A stretch of DNA of 42,361 bases, taken from Deltaproteobacteria bacterium. GTDB taxonomy: Bacteria > Desulfobacterota > Deferrisomatia > Deferrisomatales > BM512. This document shows positions 1 to 8,273 of the stretch, piece by piece (position 1 is the first letter of the stretch; each line of letters begins with the position of its first letter). The stretch is taken from contig PKTT01000030.1 in the NCBI GenBank assembly GCA_002869015.1, positions 1-42,361 on the forward strand, in the 5' to 3' direction. Position numbers and translations under genes: made by a program. The notes beneath the pieces were generated by a model. It was not told the DNA's origin. It saw nothing but the letters and a program-made list of their open reading frames with translations, and did not search any database.

Positions 1-60
1 GCCCTTTTTCCAAAGCCCCGGAGGCCCCGCACAAACTCACTCCCCTCATGCGGAGTGCGG

Positions 61-90
61 TTTATACCCGACCCCTCAAACGCATGTCAA
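61..90 (-). promoter_or_regulatory. Strong sigma70-type promoter reading out of the window
   Basis: On the minus strand a perfect TTGACA (85-90) is followed after 18 bases by TATAAA (61-66). Transcription would start near position 54 and run toward position 1 and beyond. It lies downstream of the prepilin peptidase stop codon, so it serves something to the left of the window, which cannot be seen. The first 60 bases show no cloverleaf and no open reading frame I can name. Confidence 0.5.
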
Positions 91-147
91 CACCTTTTTA
101 GGGCATTATCATCTTTTATTTAAAAGTGGCTGAAATAGACCTCAATA

Positions 148-918
148 TCAGCCCATGAGGGAGAGGTACCAATCTATGAGCTCTGGCCCCCTAAAGAGGT
201 ACGCGAGCGCACCGAGGACTATGAAGGGGCCATATGGTATCTCGTAGTCGCGCCCTTCACCCATTAGCTTTAAGGCTACAACACCGACCACGGAGCCGGT
301 GACCGATGAGACGAATATCGTGAAGAGGACCGATTGCCATCCAAGAAAGGCACCGATTGCGCCGAGGAGCTTTACGTCGCCCATCCCCATCCCCTCTTTT
401 CCGGTTATTATGTGATATCCCCAGGCTACGAGGAAGAGGCTCCCTGCTCCGGCTACGATTCCTATCAGGCTGTCGACCCACCCCACCGGAGTGAAGAAGG
501 ATGCTGCGAAGCCAAGGACGATACCGCCCAGGCTGATGGAGTCGGGGATTATTTTGTGGTCAATGTCTATAAAGACCACGGCTACCATCGCAGCCATAAA
601 TATAAAGTATATTCCAAAGAGAAGGGGGTCCTCTCCAAACCGTAGCCATAGTAGAGCCGTCAAAACACTCGTCAGCGCTTCGACAAGGGGATAACGGATG
701 GATATCGGCTCACGGCACTTTGCGCAGCGCCCCCGCAGGAGGATGTAGCTTACCACCGGTATATTTTGTAAGGCAGAGATGCGAGTATCGCAACGCGGGC
801 AGCTGGAGGGGGGCGATACTATGGAGAGGCCCAGCGGCAAGCGGTAGATGACTACATTCAGGAAACTTCCAACCGCCGCGCCAAGGAGGGCGGCTGCGAC
901 AGTAAAGATGGTCGGCAT
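148..918 (-). CDS. pilD: Type IV prepilin peptidase / N-methyltransferase (A24 family)
   Basis: Inner-membrane bifunctional enzyme that cleaves the leader of type IV prepilins or type II secretion pseudopilins and methylates the new N-terminus. The 256-residue protein has the N-terminal GSFLNVVIYRLP signature (residues 17-28), then two CxxC pairs (C40/C43 and C65/C68) that form the zinc site of the methyltransferase half. The peptidase half carries the aspartates of the bilobal active site: the FIDIDH stretch near residue 118 and the GMGD motif at 178-181. Multiple hydrophobic segments follow, as in the family, and length is normal. It stands alone and diverges from tolQ; no pilin or secretion gene is in the window. 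Start ATG at 918. PilD versus GspO cannot be decided from sequence alone. Confidence 0.93.
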   Translation of the reverse strand: MPTIFTVAAALLGAAVGSFLNVVIYRLPLGLSIVSPPSSCPRCDTRISALQNIPVVSYILLRGRCAKCREPISIRYPLVEALTSVLTALLWLRFGEDPLLFGIYFIFMAAMVAVVFIDIDHKIIPDSISLGGIVLGFAASFFTPVGWVDSLIGIVAGAGSLFLVAWGYHIITGKEGMGMGDVKLLGAIGAFLGWQSVLFTIFVSSVTGSVVGVVALKLMGEGRDYEIPYGPFIVLGALAYLFRGPELIDWYLSLMG

Positions 919-975
919 TTAAATACCATTCGCTAAGGTTGTCGGGGTGGCAAGTTTAACACAGCCCATTTGCGA

Positions 976-1004
976 TTGACACCTGTCGCCGCGCCCAATA
1001 TCTT
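976..1004 (+). promoter_or_regulatory. Promoter of the tolQRA-rlpA-mscS operon
   Basis: Perfect TTGACA at 976-981, a 17-base spacer and TATCTT at 999-1004 (four of six to the consensus). The start of transcription would be near 1011, giving a leader of about 40 bases before the tolQ ATG at 1051, which has GGAG eight bases upstream. It is the only good candidate in the 132-base gap between the divergent pilD and tolQ genes. Confidence 0.55.
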
Positions 1005-1050
1005 CATGCAGAGGTTTTCACTTTCGCTTTTATAAATCGGAGTTAATACG

Positions 1051-1755
1051 ATGTTCAACGGTTCCGAGTCGATTCTTTCAATGGCGTTCTCCTCCGGCCT
1101 GGTGGTCGGCGGGGTTCTTTTAATACTCTCCTTGAGCTCCGTGGGCTGCTGGGCGGTGATAATCTTTAAGTTTTCGGTCATCCGCACAGCTACCAAGCAG
1201 AGCCGCCAGTTTCATGAGATTTTCTGGAACACCGCGAGCTTTCAGGACGCGAAGGAGGAGACCGCGCACCTAACCCACTCCCCCCTTAGCTACATCTTTA
1301 AAGAGGGTTACCGCGAGTGGAAGAAAGCGCGGCTCTCCCAGCCCTCCACGCCCCACGGTGACCTCACAGTCTCCGCAGGAGGCATTGAGGCCGTTGAGCG
1401 TTCGCTAAAGCGCGCTCAGGAGACCGAGACCGCAAGGCTCCAATCATTTCTTATTTTTCTCGCCACGGTAGCCAGCGCGGCCCCATTCATCGGCCTCTTC
1501 GGCACCGTTTGGGGAATTATGGAGTCCTTCAGGGATATTGGAGCTACGGGCACCGCCAACCTTGCAGTCGTCGCGCCGGGCATCTCCGAGGCGCTCATCG
1601 CTACTGCGACGGGGCTTGCAGCGGCGATACCTGCGGTAGTCGCATATAACTATTTCAACAATACTATAAGGGTGCTCCACACGGAGATGGACTCCTTCAG
1701 CTCCGAATTCCTTAACATAGTAGCCCACCACGAGAGCGGGCAAGGTGGGAGCTGA
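1051..1755 (+). CDS. tolQ: TolQ/ExbB/MotA-family proton channel subunit
   Basis: Inner-membrane stator subunit that, with TolR, uses the proton gradient to energise TolA and hold the outer membrane to the cell during division. The 234-residue protein has three membrane spans: about 14-44, 132-158 and 175-202. The second carries the conserved GLFGTVWGIM stretch and the third the GISEALIATATGLAAAIPA stretch typical of the family; a cytoplasmic domain lies between spans one and two. It is first in a five-gene operon and overlaps tolR by one base (TGATG). TolQ is preferred to ExbB because a TolR-like and a TolA-like gene follow directly, but no tolB or pal is present to confirm it. Confidence 0.9.
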   Translation: MFNGSESILSMAFSSGLVVGGVLLILSLSSVGCWAVIIFKFSVIRTATKQSRQFHEIFWNTASFQDAKEETAHLTHSPLSYIFKEGYREWKKARLSQPSTPHGDLTVSAGGIEAVERSLKRAQETETARLQSFLIFLATVASAAPFIGLFGTVWGIMESFRDIGATGTANLAVVAPGISEALIATATGLAAAIPAVVAYNYFNNTIRVLHTEMDSFSSEFLNIVAHHESGQGGS

Positions 1756-2168
1756 TGGCCTCCAACCCCTTTGGCAAAGATGGCGCGCTGGCGGAGATCA
1801 ACGTAACCCCGCTGGTTGACGTAATGCTGGTGCTCCTCATCATCTTCATGGTGGCTGCCCCGATGATTCAACAGGGCGTCGATGTAAACCTCCCCCAGGT
1901 CGTCACCACCGATCTGCCTGCGGAGACCGACCTCTTGGTAGTAACTGTTAATCGCACAGGCGATATCTTCGTAGGCAAGACGAGGGTCGCGCTGGGGTCG
2001 CTCTCAGAGAAGCTCGCCGCGATATATGAGCGAAAGAGCAGCAAGGAAGCTTTTTTACGTGCCGACAAGGATGTCCCTTATGGAGTGGTCGTAAGCGTGA
2101 TGGCGCAGATGAAGGCCGCCGGCATCGAGAGGTTGGGGATGGTAACGGAGATGCCGGACAAACTTTGA
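1755..2168 (+). CDS. tolR: TolR/ExbD-family stator protein
   Basis: Partner of TolQ: a single-span inner-membrane protein with a periplasmic domain that binds peptidoglycan in the family. The 137-residue sequence starts with a short cytoplasmic tail, then the signature INVTPLVDVMLVLLIIFM, in which Asp22 sits at the membrane edge as the proton-carrying residue. The periplasmic domain follows, ending in a stretch resembling the ExbD/TolR core (VPYGVVVSVMAQMKAAGI). It overlaps tolQ by one base at its start and tolA by one base at its end, so translation is probably coupled across all three. Confidence 0.9.
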   Translation: MASNPFGKDGALAEINVTPLVDVMLVLLIIFMVAAPMIQQGVDVNLPQVVTTDLPAETDLLVVTVNRTGDIFVGKTRVALGSLSEKLAAIYERKSSKEAFLRADKDVPYGVVVSVMAQMKAAGIERLGMVTEMPDKL

Positions 2169-3070
2169 TGACTAATATAAGAGAGAGGCGGGTCGGGAGA
2201 GGCAACGCAAGGTTTCGCACCGCCCTCATCGTCTCCCTTATCCTGCATGTATCCGCTATTATCCTCCTGGCATTCTACCAGGGAGGGAGTAAGGTTGAGC
2301 GCAAATTCTACGCGCCCCTCCATATGGTAGAGCTCTCCCAGCCACTGCCATCGCCCCCCGCGCCGGTTAAGCCAAAAGCGACGGCGCCTAAACCTGTGGT
2401 CAAAAAACAGCCCCCCCCTAAAGCTGCCCCAAAGAAAGCATCAAAGCCCAAGAAGTCTGCGGCTCCCGCCAAGAAAGTGGTAAAACGAGCCGATAAGACA
2501 CCGGTAATCCCCGACAAGCCTGAAAAGATTGTCGAGAAGCGCACTGAGAGCGACGTTGCCGAGCGGATACGAAAGATGCGCGAGGCACTTGAGAGTGAGA
2601 TAGATAATGAAGCCGAAGAGGAGACGGGCGATGTCTCCTCAGCCGTCGACCGCTTGAGAGAGAAATATGGGGACATAGCCTCTACCCCCCAGAGCCCCAC
2701 GAGAGTGGACCCGCGCACCAAGGATATACCACGCATAGGAGAGGGCGGCGGCGCACCCTCCTTTGGCGCGGGGAAGAACGTCATGCAGCAGATGCGCGCC
2801 GCAGCTTACTATAATCGCGTCTGGGCTCAGGTGCTGAACAATTGGCTGGTGCCCCCCTCACTCAACACGCGCGGGCTGACTGCGATAATCTCCGTTGTGG
2901 TCAACCGCGATGGTGAGATACTTGAGTCATATGTTGAGGAGTCTTCGGGCAACGAGATCTTCGACGACTCGGCGCTAAAGGCGCTGATCAGAGCGACCCC
3001 CCTCCCCTCCATTCCCTCCGACATGCCGGAGGACATAATGGAGCTGGGCTTTCGCTTCAGCAAGGAGTAG
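2168..3070 (+). CDS. tolA: TolA/TonB-family energy-transducing protein
   Basis: Periplasm-spanning protein that transmits TolQR motion to the outer membrane. The 300-residue protein begins with a cytoplasmic basic tail and one span at about 18-38 containing the SxxxH motif (S23, H27) used by TonB and TolA to dock on the motor. A Pro/Lys/Ala-rich stretch follows, then a charged probably helical region, then a C-terminal globular domain at about 210-300 of the TonB/TolA type (a NRDG turn, then VEESSGNEIFDDSALKA). The start chosen is the ATG at 2168, which overlaps the tolR stop by one base; an in-frame TTG lies three bases upstream. The order after tolQR favours TolA over TonB. Confidence 0.85.
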   Translation: MTNIRERRVGRGNARFRTALIVSLILHVSAIILLAFYQGGSKVERKFYAPLHMVELSQPLPSPPAPVKPKATAPKPVVKKQPPPKAAPKKASKPKKSAAPAKKVVKRADKTPVIPDKPEKIVEKRTESDVAERIRKMREALESEIDNEAEEETGDVSSAVDRLREKYGDIASTPQSPTRVDPRTKDIPRIGEGGGAPSFGAGKNVMQQMRAAAYYNRVWAQVLNNWLVPPSLNTRGLTAIISVVVNRDGEILESYVEESSGNEIFDDSALKALIRATPLPSIPSDMPEDIMELGFRFSKE

Positions 3071-3075
3071 CGCTG

Positions 3076-3765
3076 ATGAGGCCAAAAATAGCTAAAATCA
3101 CTCTTTTGTTAATCGCGACCATGATCTTCGGCTGCGCCACCGCGCCGCCCCCTCCGGGAAGCTACCGAATTGAGGGCAAGACCTACCGCCCGCTTACGGA
3201 ATCCTCAGGCTTCAGCGAGACGGGCTACGCCTCATGGTACGGCTCAAAATTCCACGGCAGAAAGACGGCAAGCGGCGAGCTTTACGACATGTATGGCCGC
3301 ACTGCCGCCCACAAGACCCTACCCCTTGGGACTATGGTGGAGATTACGAGGCTCGACAACGGCAGCAGGGTAACCGCAAGGGTCAATGACCGGGGGCCAT
3401 TTGTAGATGGACGAATCGTGGACCTCTCTTACACGCTCGCACGGGAGCTGGGGATGGTGGAAGATGGCACCGCCAAGGTCAGGCTCGTCGCCCTTGACAG
3501 CGGCGGCAGAGAGGTCACAAGCCCTGTTAGGGGCGCTCTGACCTGGCAGGTGGGCGCCTTCGCCGATCTTTCTAACGCCAAACGCCTTGCAGCCGACCTG
3601 GAAGGTAAATTTGACGACGTAAGGATAGCCGTGGTCAATATTAAAGGTAACACCTTCCATCGTGTATATGTTGGGAGGTATAATTCAACGGATGAAGCCG
3701 ACGGCGCTTACGCCAGACTCCTAGCAATGGGGCTGCCCGTAATACCGGCCAGAATAGCCAAGTAA
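3076..3765 (+). CDS. rlpA: RlpA septal lytic transglycosylase lipoprotein with SPOR domain
   Basis: Outer-membrane-type lipoprotein that trims denuded glycan strands at the division site. A signal peptide ends in the lipobox IFGC, with C20 as the lipidated residue. A double-psi beta-barrel domain spans about 50-140 and includes GYASWYGSKFHGRKTASGE and NDRGPF. E68 and H79 have the same 11-residue spacing as the two residues reported as essential in Pseudomonas RlpA, so the enzyme is probably active. A SPOR domain at about 155-227 binds denuded peptidoglycan. The gene follows tolA by five bases, in the place where tolB and pal usually stand. Confidence 0.92.
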   Translation: MRPKIAKITLLLIATMIFGCATAPPPPGSYRIEGKTYRPLTESSGFSETGYASWYGSKFHGRKTASGELYDMYGRTAAHKTLPLGTMVEITRLDNGSRVTARVNDRGPFVDGRIVDLSYTLARELGMVEDGTAKVRLVALDSGGREVTSPVRGALTWQVGAFADLSNAKRLAADLEGKFDDVRIAVVNIKGNTFHRVYVGRYNSTDEADGAYARLLAMGLPVIPARIAK

Positions 3766-3786
3766 ACTCTCCGGGAGGCAAAAAAG

Positions 3787-4611
3787 ATGAACTTCAACAC
3801 GCAGGAATTTGGAGACAAGGTAATTGAATTTCTCTCTACTTACGGTATGAGCGCCCTTGGCGCCATTATTATCCTCATCCTTGGTATCTTCTTTTCGCGT
3901 CTCGCCAAGAAGATGACAACGAGGGTGATGGACAAGGCAAAGATGGATCCCGCACTTACCGGATTCGTCTCAAACCTCATCAAATACGCTATTTTGGCGT
4001 TTGCGGTGGTAGCTTCACTTGCCAAATTCGGAATTCAGACCACCTCCTTTGTGGCAATTTTGGGCGCCGCCGGTTTGGCGGTCGGCCTTGCGCTACAGGG
4101 TTCGCTCTCAAACTTTGCGGCGGGCGTCCTTATCTTGATCTTCCGCCCCTTCAACCTTGGCGACTTCGTCACAGCGGGTGGAAACAGCGGCACCGTCGAG
4201 GAGATAGGCATCTTCTCCACAAAGATTGTCACCCCGGACAACAAGCTCATCATCATCCCCAACTCCCAGGTCACCGACAACCCGATAGTAAACGTCACCG
4301 CCAAACCCAAGCGCAGGGTTGACCTAATCGCCAGCATCAGCTACGGCGACGACATGGGCAAGGCGACCGAGGTGCTTGAGGCGATGCTGGCAAAGAGCTC
4401 CTACGTCCTAGACGACCCGGCGCCGGTAGTCAGAGTGCTTGAGCTCGCCGACTCCTCCGTAAATCTGGTAGTCAGGCCCTGGGTCAAAACCGAGGACTAC
4501 TGGGATGCATACTTTTCCCTCACCCGCTCCATCAAAGAGGAGCTTGAAGGTGCAGGGCTCTCCATCCCCTTCCCGCAGCGCGACGTCCATCTCTTCAACG
4601 AGAAGGAATAA
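3787..4611 (+). CDS. Small-conductance mechanosensitive channel (MscS family)
   Basis: Tension-gated inner-membrane channel that releases solutes on hypo-osmotic shock. The 274-residue protein is close in length to E. coli MscS. Three spans are visible at about 20-38, 62-80 and 87-115; the third is the Gly/Ala-rich pore helix (GAAGLAVGLALQGSLSNF). The beta domain follows with FRPFNLGDFV and the PNSQVTDNPIVN stretch, then the alpha/beta vestibule domain. It starts 21 bases after rlpA with GGGAGG in front of the ATG and is the last gene before the terminator. Its role fits the osmolyte genes on the other side of that terminator. Confidence 0.92.
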   Translation: MNFNTQEFGDKVIEFLSTYGMSALGAIIILILGIFFSRLAKKMTTRVMDKAKMDPALTGFVSNLIKYAILAFAVVASLAKFGIQTTSFVAILGAAGLAVGLALQGSLSNFAAGVLILIFRPFNLGDFVTAGGNSGTVEEIGIFSTKIVTPDNKLIIIPNSQVTDNPIVNVTAKPKRRVDLIASISYGDDMGKATEVLEAMLAKSSYVLDDPAPVVRVLELADSSVNLVVRPWVKTEDYWDAYFSLTRSIKEELEGAGLSIPFPQRDVHLFNEKE

Positions 4612-4637
4612 GGCCGCCTAAAACATCTTCGCCACAA

Positions 4638-4669
4638 AAAAAGGAGGCTCCCAATGGGGCCTCCTTTTT
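4638..4669. terminator. Bidirectional intrinsic terminator
   Basis: An 11-bp perfect stem (4638-4648 with 4659-4669; arms AAAAAGGAGGC and GCCTCCTTTTT) closes a 10-base loop. The T-run on the plus strand ends mscS and the T-run on the minus strand, seven T long, ends gpgS, so it separates the two convergent units. Confidence 0.9.
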
Positions 4670-4687
4670 CATTATAAACTCTTCTGC

Positions 4688-5896
4688 TCAGGCGTTATCG
4701 ACTTCCACCGCGCTCTTAAGTGTTTCCAGAACGCCGGGTACGGCGTCAATGACGCGGTTCCACTCCGGTATCTGCGGGGTCCCAAGTGCGGAGACCATGA
4801 AGGATTCGCCCGCCTCGCGGAGTTGGTTCTGAAAGGCCTCCGCAAGCATATCCTCCCTGTGAAGGTCGTAATTGAGGCCATTAATCCTCGCAAGGTCAGC
4901 GTAGCGGGAGATGAACTCCTGAGCTTTTCTCAGATATAGCGCCCTCAGGGTATTGAAGAAGGGTTCATCGAGCACCACGCCCTCAAGCGACAACGCGGTG
5001 AAGAGCGCCAGCGCTACCTCCCGGCACATACGCATAAGCCCGCCGGAGGGTTCCCCAATAGATGGCTCCTGATGTTTATGTTCATAGTAGATTTCAAGGT
5101 CTACCTGGCAGACGCCGTTGGAGGAGGCGTTTCTGTAGACCTCCGCGAGGGTGCCGACCTCAAGGCCCCAATCGCCGGGAGTTTTATTGACGCGGGCCAG
5201 CCCCGTTGTCATGGCGAACTCACCCGCCAGCGGATACCTGAAAGAGTCAAGATACTCAAGGAAGGAGCAACCCTTGACCAACTCCTTAAGAGCCCGGACC
5301 AAAGGGGTGACGAAGACGCGGGTTACCCGGCCATGCAGGCGGTCAGTTACCCTTGCGTAGTAGCCCTTTGCGAATTGGTAATGCATCGCCGGGTTGACCA
5401 GCGGGTATACGAGGCGGTGAAGCAGCACCGGTTCGTAGGTCTCAATGTCGCAGTCGTGCAGGGCTATGACCCTTGCGTTTGAGGAGGAGATTATGTAGCC
5501 GTAGGCGAACCATGCGGCAAGCCCCTTGCCCGGTTCTCCGAGGGCCAGCTTCGCCTCTCCCATCTCGCCCTTGATTGCGCCGATCCTGGGGCCGTCATTC
5601 CAGACAACCCTGGTCTTTTGGGGAAGCTGTGAAAAATACTCCTTGGCGTGGGCAAACTCCTCGGCCTCCGCGACGCCGAGGCTCACTACGATACTGTCGA
5701 GATAACTCACCGTGGAGAGCTTTTCGACTATACGCGGGAGCGCCGTACCCTTCAGCTCGGAGTAAAGGCATGGCAAAACGAGCGCTACAGGGCGGCTTTT
5801 TGCATGAAAAGCAATCTCCTCCTGAAGGTCATCCGCGTCTCGGTTTCCCAGCGCGTGAAGGGTCGTAATAGCGCCATTTTGAAAAAAATCACTCAT
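4688..5896 (-). CDS. gpgS: Glucosyl-3-phosphoglycerate synthase-like glycosyltransferase (GT81 type)
   Basis: Probably transfers glucose from a nucleotide sugar to 3-phosphoglycerate, the first step of glucosylglycerate synthesis in the cytoplasm. The 402-residue GT-A protein has the donor-binding DCD motif at 148-150, the EPGKGLAAW stretch at 121-129 that is typical of GpgS, an acceptor region with PLAGEFAM, and a late metal-site histidine in YYEHKHQ. It lacks the N-terminal signature of mannosyl-3-phosphoglycerate synthases (GT55), so glucose is more likely than mannose. The gene overlaps the upstream phosphatase by four bases (ATGA), so the two are translationally coupled and form a pathway. 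The exact donor sugar is inferred. Confidence 0.8.
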   Translation of the reverse strand: MSDFFQNGAITTLHALGNRDADDLQEEIAFHAKSRPVALVLPCLYSELKGTALPRIVEKLSTVSYLDSIVVSLGVAEAEEFAHAKEYFSQLPQKTRVVWNDGPRIGAIKGEMGEAKLALGEPGKGLAAWFAYGYIISSSNARVIALHDCDIETYEPVLLHRLVYPLVNPAMHYQFAKGYYARVTDRLHGRVTRVFVTPLVRALKELVKGCSFLEYLDSFRYPLAGEFAMTTGLARVNKTPGDWGLEVGTLAEVYRNASSNGVCQVDLEIYYEHKHQEPSIGEPSGGLMRMCREVALALFTALSLEGVVLDEPFFNTLRALYLRKAQEFISRYADLARINGLNYDLHREDMLAEAFQNQLREAGESFMVSALGTPQIPEWNRVIDAVPGVLETLKSAVEVDNA

Positions 5897-6669
5897 TTTT
5901 TCTCCTTGAGTTCATCGAGCCAGAGCAAGACCTCCCGCGCCCACCGCTTAGGCCCGCGATCATCTTCATCCATTAAAATACCCTTATCCACCGCGGCAAG
6001 CATGCCCATATCGTTGGGCGCATCCCCAAGCGCAAGGGTCGGGGTGCCGGGGGCGAAGAGGTTCTTCTTCATCCAGCGTACCGCGACCGACTTATCGCAG
6101 CCACCCATCAGATGCCAAAAGCGCCCGCCGCGCGTCATAACTAAACCATGCTCAGCAAAGTGCATCGACACCTCGGAAAGCTCCTCGGGATCCGGCTCAG
6201 GTTCCCAGAGAAATGGTTCGTCAAAATCACGCTCGGCCGCCAACTGCGCCTCATTTTCCGGCAACCCTGTGTGTTCGATAATCTCTTGAAGGTCCATCTG
6301 ACCGAAATTTATCAGCTTTCCGGGTATCCTGGAGCGAAGCTCCTCTATCGCTGCGCGCACCTTTTGAATTGGCACGCAAAAGACCTTCGCAGCCTCACAG
6401 CCCAGCTCATCGGTGAAGAGCTCTCTGCCATCAGTTAAAGTTCCGGGGAAGGCTCCCGCGCCATTTTCAGAGATAATCGGAGCCTGTAGAGATAGCTTTT
6501 TAAGCCAGAGCATAAGCTCGGCGCGAGTCTTTGAGGAGGTAGGCACCACAACAACCCCCTCCCTCTCGCAGCGCTTTAGCGCCCCCTTGGCGGGGGCCCA
6601 GCTATAGTCGGCGTGGTCGAGGAGGGTGCCGTCCATATCGGTAAAAATTACAGCTCTCACTGAGAGCAA
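5893..6669 (-). CDS. gpgP: HAD-family glucosyl/mannosyl-3-phosphoglycerate phosphatase
   Basis: Removes the phosphate from the GpgS product to yield the osmolyte. The 258-residue protein has HAD motif I DMDGTLLD (11-18), motif II PTSSKTR (43-49), the catalytic lysine in GGCDKS (189-194) and motif IV LGDAPND (214-220). ERDFDEPFLW and GGRFWHLMGG are typical of the mannosyl-3-phosphoglycerate phosphatase subgroup, which also covers GpgP enzymes. Start is a TTG at 6669 with GGAG at 6677-6680, seven bases upstream; a GTG at 6660 is the alternative. It starts three bases after the end of the binding-protein gene and overlaps gpgS. Confidence 0.82.
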   Translation of the reverse strand: MLSVRAVIFTDMDGTLLDHADYSWAPAKGALKRCEREGVVVVPTSSKTRAELMLWLKKLSLQAPIISENGAGAFPGTLTDGRELFTDELGCEAAKVFCVPIQKVRAAIEELRSRIPGKLINFGQMDLQEIIEHTGLPENEAQLAAERDFDEPFLWEPEPDPEELSEVSMHFAEHGLVMTRGGRFWHLMGGCDKSVAVRWMKKNLFAPGTPTLALGDAPNDMGMLAAVDKGILMDEDDRGPKRWAREVLLWLDELKEKK

Positions 6670-6672
6670 AGC

Positions 6673-8211
6673 TCATCTCCTCTCTACATTTGCAAGCGAG
6701 GTGTACTCCCCGCCGGGATAGGGCACGAAACCTTCGACGCTTTCACTCAGCACTATCACATTATCGGGCCACCAGAGGCTGACATATACCATGTCTCGCA
6801 CAACTCCCTCCTGAACCCTGCGATAGAGCTCCGCGCGCTTCTCAAGGTCAAACTCCACGCGGCTTGCGTCAAGCCACCCATCGACCTCCCCATTGGAGTA
6901 GCGGCCCCTATTTGCCCCTCCGGGCGGGGTGGAGGTGGAGTGGAATATGTAATAGAGCACATCCGGGTCGCTGATTCCAACCCAGCGGAGGCTCATCAGC
7001 TGGAAGTTTCCTTTTTTCACATCGCTAAAGAAGGTGCCCCACTCAAAGGAGCGCACCTCAACACCTATCCCTACTTTGGAGAGTTGGTCCGCGATGACCC
7101 GCGCCGCTTCATTCGCTGTCTTATCCGTAGAGGTCTTGTAAGAGAGCGTCACCCTCATGAGGGGGCCCTCTCCATCCGGGTCGCTTAATCCCGCCTCATC
7201 GAGCAGCCTCTTAGAAAGGTCCGGGTCATAGACATAGCCGGGGGCTTTATCGGTATGCGCCCAATGCTCCGGCGGAAAGAAGGAGTCGGCGGGGCGCGCT
7301 TGCCCCTGCATTACGTAGGCTATAAGGGTCTCCCTGTCTATAGCGTGGGCGATTGCGCGGCGCACCCTTATATCGGAGAGGATGGGGTCCTCAAGGTTAA
7401 AGCCAAGGTACTGGTAGGAAGCGCCCGGTGCGCGAAGGGTCTTGAGCCCCTCTTCCCGGTCAAGGAACTTTAGAGAGTATGGAGGCACGGCGTTCTGGAG
7501 CAGATCGAGCCCGCCTGAGCGCACCTCAAGGAGCCTCGTCGTCGCGTTGGTAAGTATGCGAAAGCGGACGCTCTCACACTTCGGCGCGCCGCCGAAGTGC
7601 TCTTTGTACCCCTTAAGGAGTATCTCCTCCCCCGCTTTAAAGGTTATGAGCCTGAAGGGGCCTGTGCCTATAAGGCGCTCTCCCAGAGCCTTCTCCCCCG
7701 CTAGCTCAGAGGGCAGGATGCCCAGCCTAAGCTGAAAGGGGAATGAAACGTAGGGGCTTTTAAGTTTGAAGAGAACGGTTTGAGGGTCTGGCGCCTCCAC
7801 CGACTCAAGGGTTTTTAGGGAGCCGGAGATTGGGCAACCATTTTGAGGGTCCATAGCAAAGTGGTAAGTCGCGACCACGTCCCCCGCGTCGAGTTCGCTG
7901 CCATCGTGAAAGGTGACCCCCTTCCGTAAGGTCAACCTGTGGGTGAGGGCATCCGGTTGCTCCCACTTTTCAGCGAGGTCATTCACCAGGGAGCCGGAAA
8001 GGTCCATTTTGAGGAGGCCGTTGAAGATGAGCGGCGCTATGCGCACGCCATAGGCGTCGGAAGCATAGCGGGGGTCGAGGGTTGAAGGGTTGCCCTCCAG
8101 CCCCACAACCAGAGTTTCCAACGGGCGACCTCCTCCACCATCACCCGTGCATGCGGTGAGGAGGGTTATGATAGCGATGATGAGATAAAGAAACCGCCGG
8201 TGCTTTGACAT
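6673..8211 (-). CDS. ABC transporter solute-binding lipoprotein, family 5 (peptide/nickel type)
   Basis: Lipid-anchored periplasmic binding protein of the kind that feeds oligopeptides or similar ligands to an ABC importer. The signal peptide ends in LLTAC with C21 as the lipidated residue, followed by a short Gly-rich linker. The mature part (512 residues in all) is full length, with the family-5 start (STLDPRYASDAYG), FNGLLKMDL, and IGTGPFRL further on. No permease or ATPase gene is next to it, so it is an orphan component that must share a transporter encoded elsewhere or do something else. It is followed directly by gpgP, with which it may be co-transcribed. Ligand unknown. Confidence 0.88.
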   Translation of the reverse strand: MSKHRRFLYLIIAIITLLTACTGDGGGGRPLETLVVGLEGNPSTLDPRYASDAYGVRIAPLIFNGLLKMDLSGSLVNDLAEKWEQPDALTHRLTLRKGVTFHDGSELDAGDVVATYHFAMDPQNGCPISGSLKTLESVEAPDPQTVLFKLKSPYVSFPFQLRLGILPSELAGEKALGERLIGTGPFRLITFKAGEEILLKGYKEHFGGAPKCESVRFRILTNATTRLLEVRSGGLDLLQNAVPPYSLKFLDREEGLKTLRAPGASYQYLGFNLEDPILSDIRVRRAIAHAIDRETLIAYVMQGQARPADSFFPPEHWAHTDKAPGYVYDPDLSKRLLDEAGLSDPDGEGPLMRVTLSYKTSTDKTANEAARVIADQLSKVGIGVEVRSFEWGTFFSDVKKGNFQLMSLRWVGISDPDVLYYIFHSTSTPPGGANRGRYSNGEVDGWLDASRVEFDLEKRAELYRRVQEGVVRDMVYVSLWWPDNVIVLSESVEGFVPYPGGEYTSLANVERR

Positions 8212-8217
8212 ATCTTC

Positions 8218-8246
8218 AATCTAGGTCAAACGCATCCGGCGGTCAA
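8218..8246 (-). promoter_or_regulatory. Possible promoter of the binding-protein gene
   Basis: On the minus strand TTGACC (8241-8246), a 17-base spacer and TAGATT (8218-8223). The start of transcription would fall almost at the ATG (8211), so the message would be leaderless or nearly so. No clear Shine-Dalgarno sequence is seen in front of this ATG, which agrees with that, but the match is moderate. Confidence 0.3.
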
Positions 8247-8273
8247 TGGCAAGCGGGATATTGGACAATCAAA

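Noticed and set aside
1-60. Possible tRNA or small RNA at the left edge
   Set aside because: No cloverleaf, no GTTC-type T-loop and no match to RNA families I know by eye. Only the promoter is reported.
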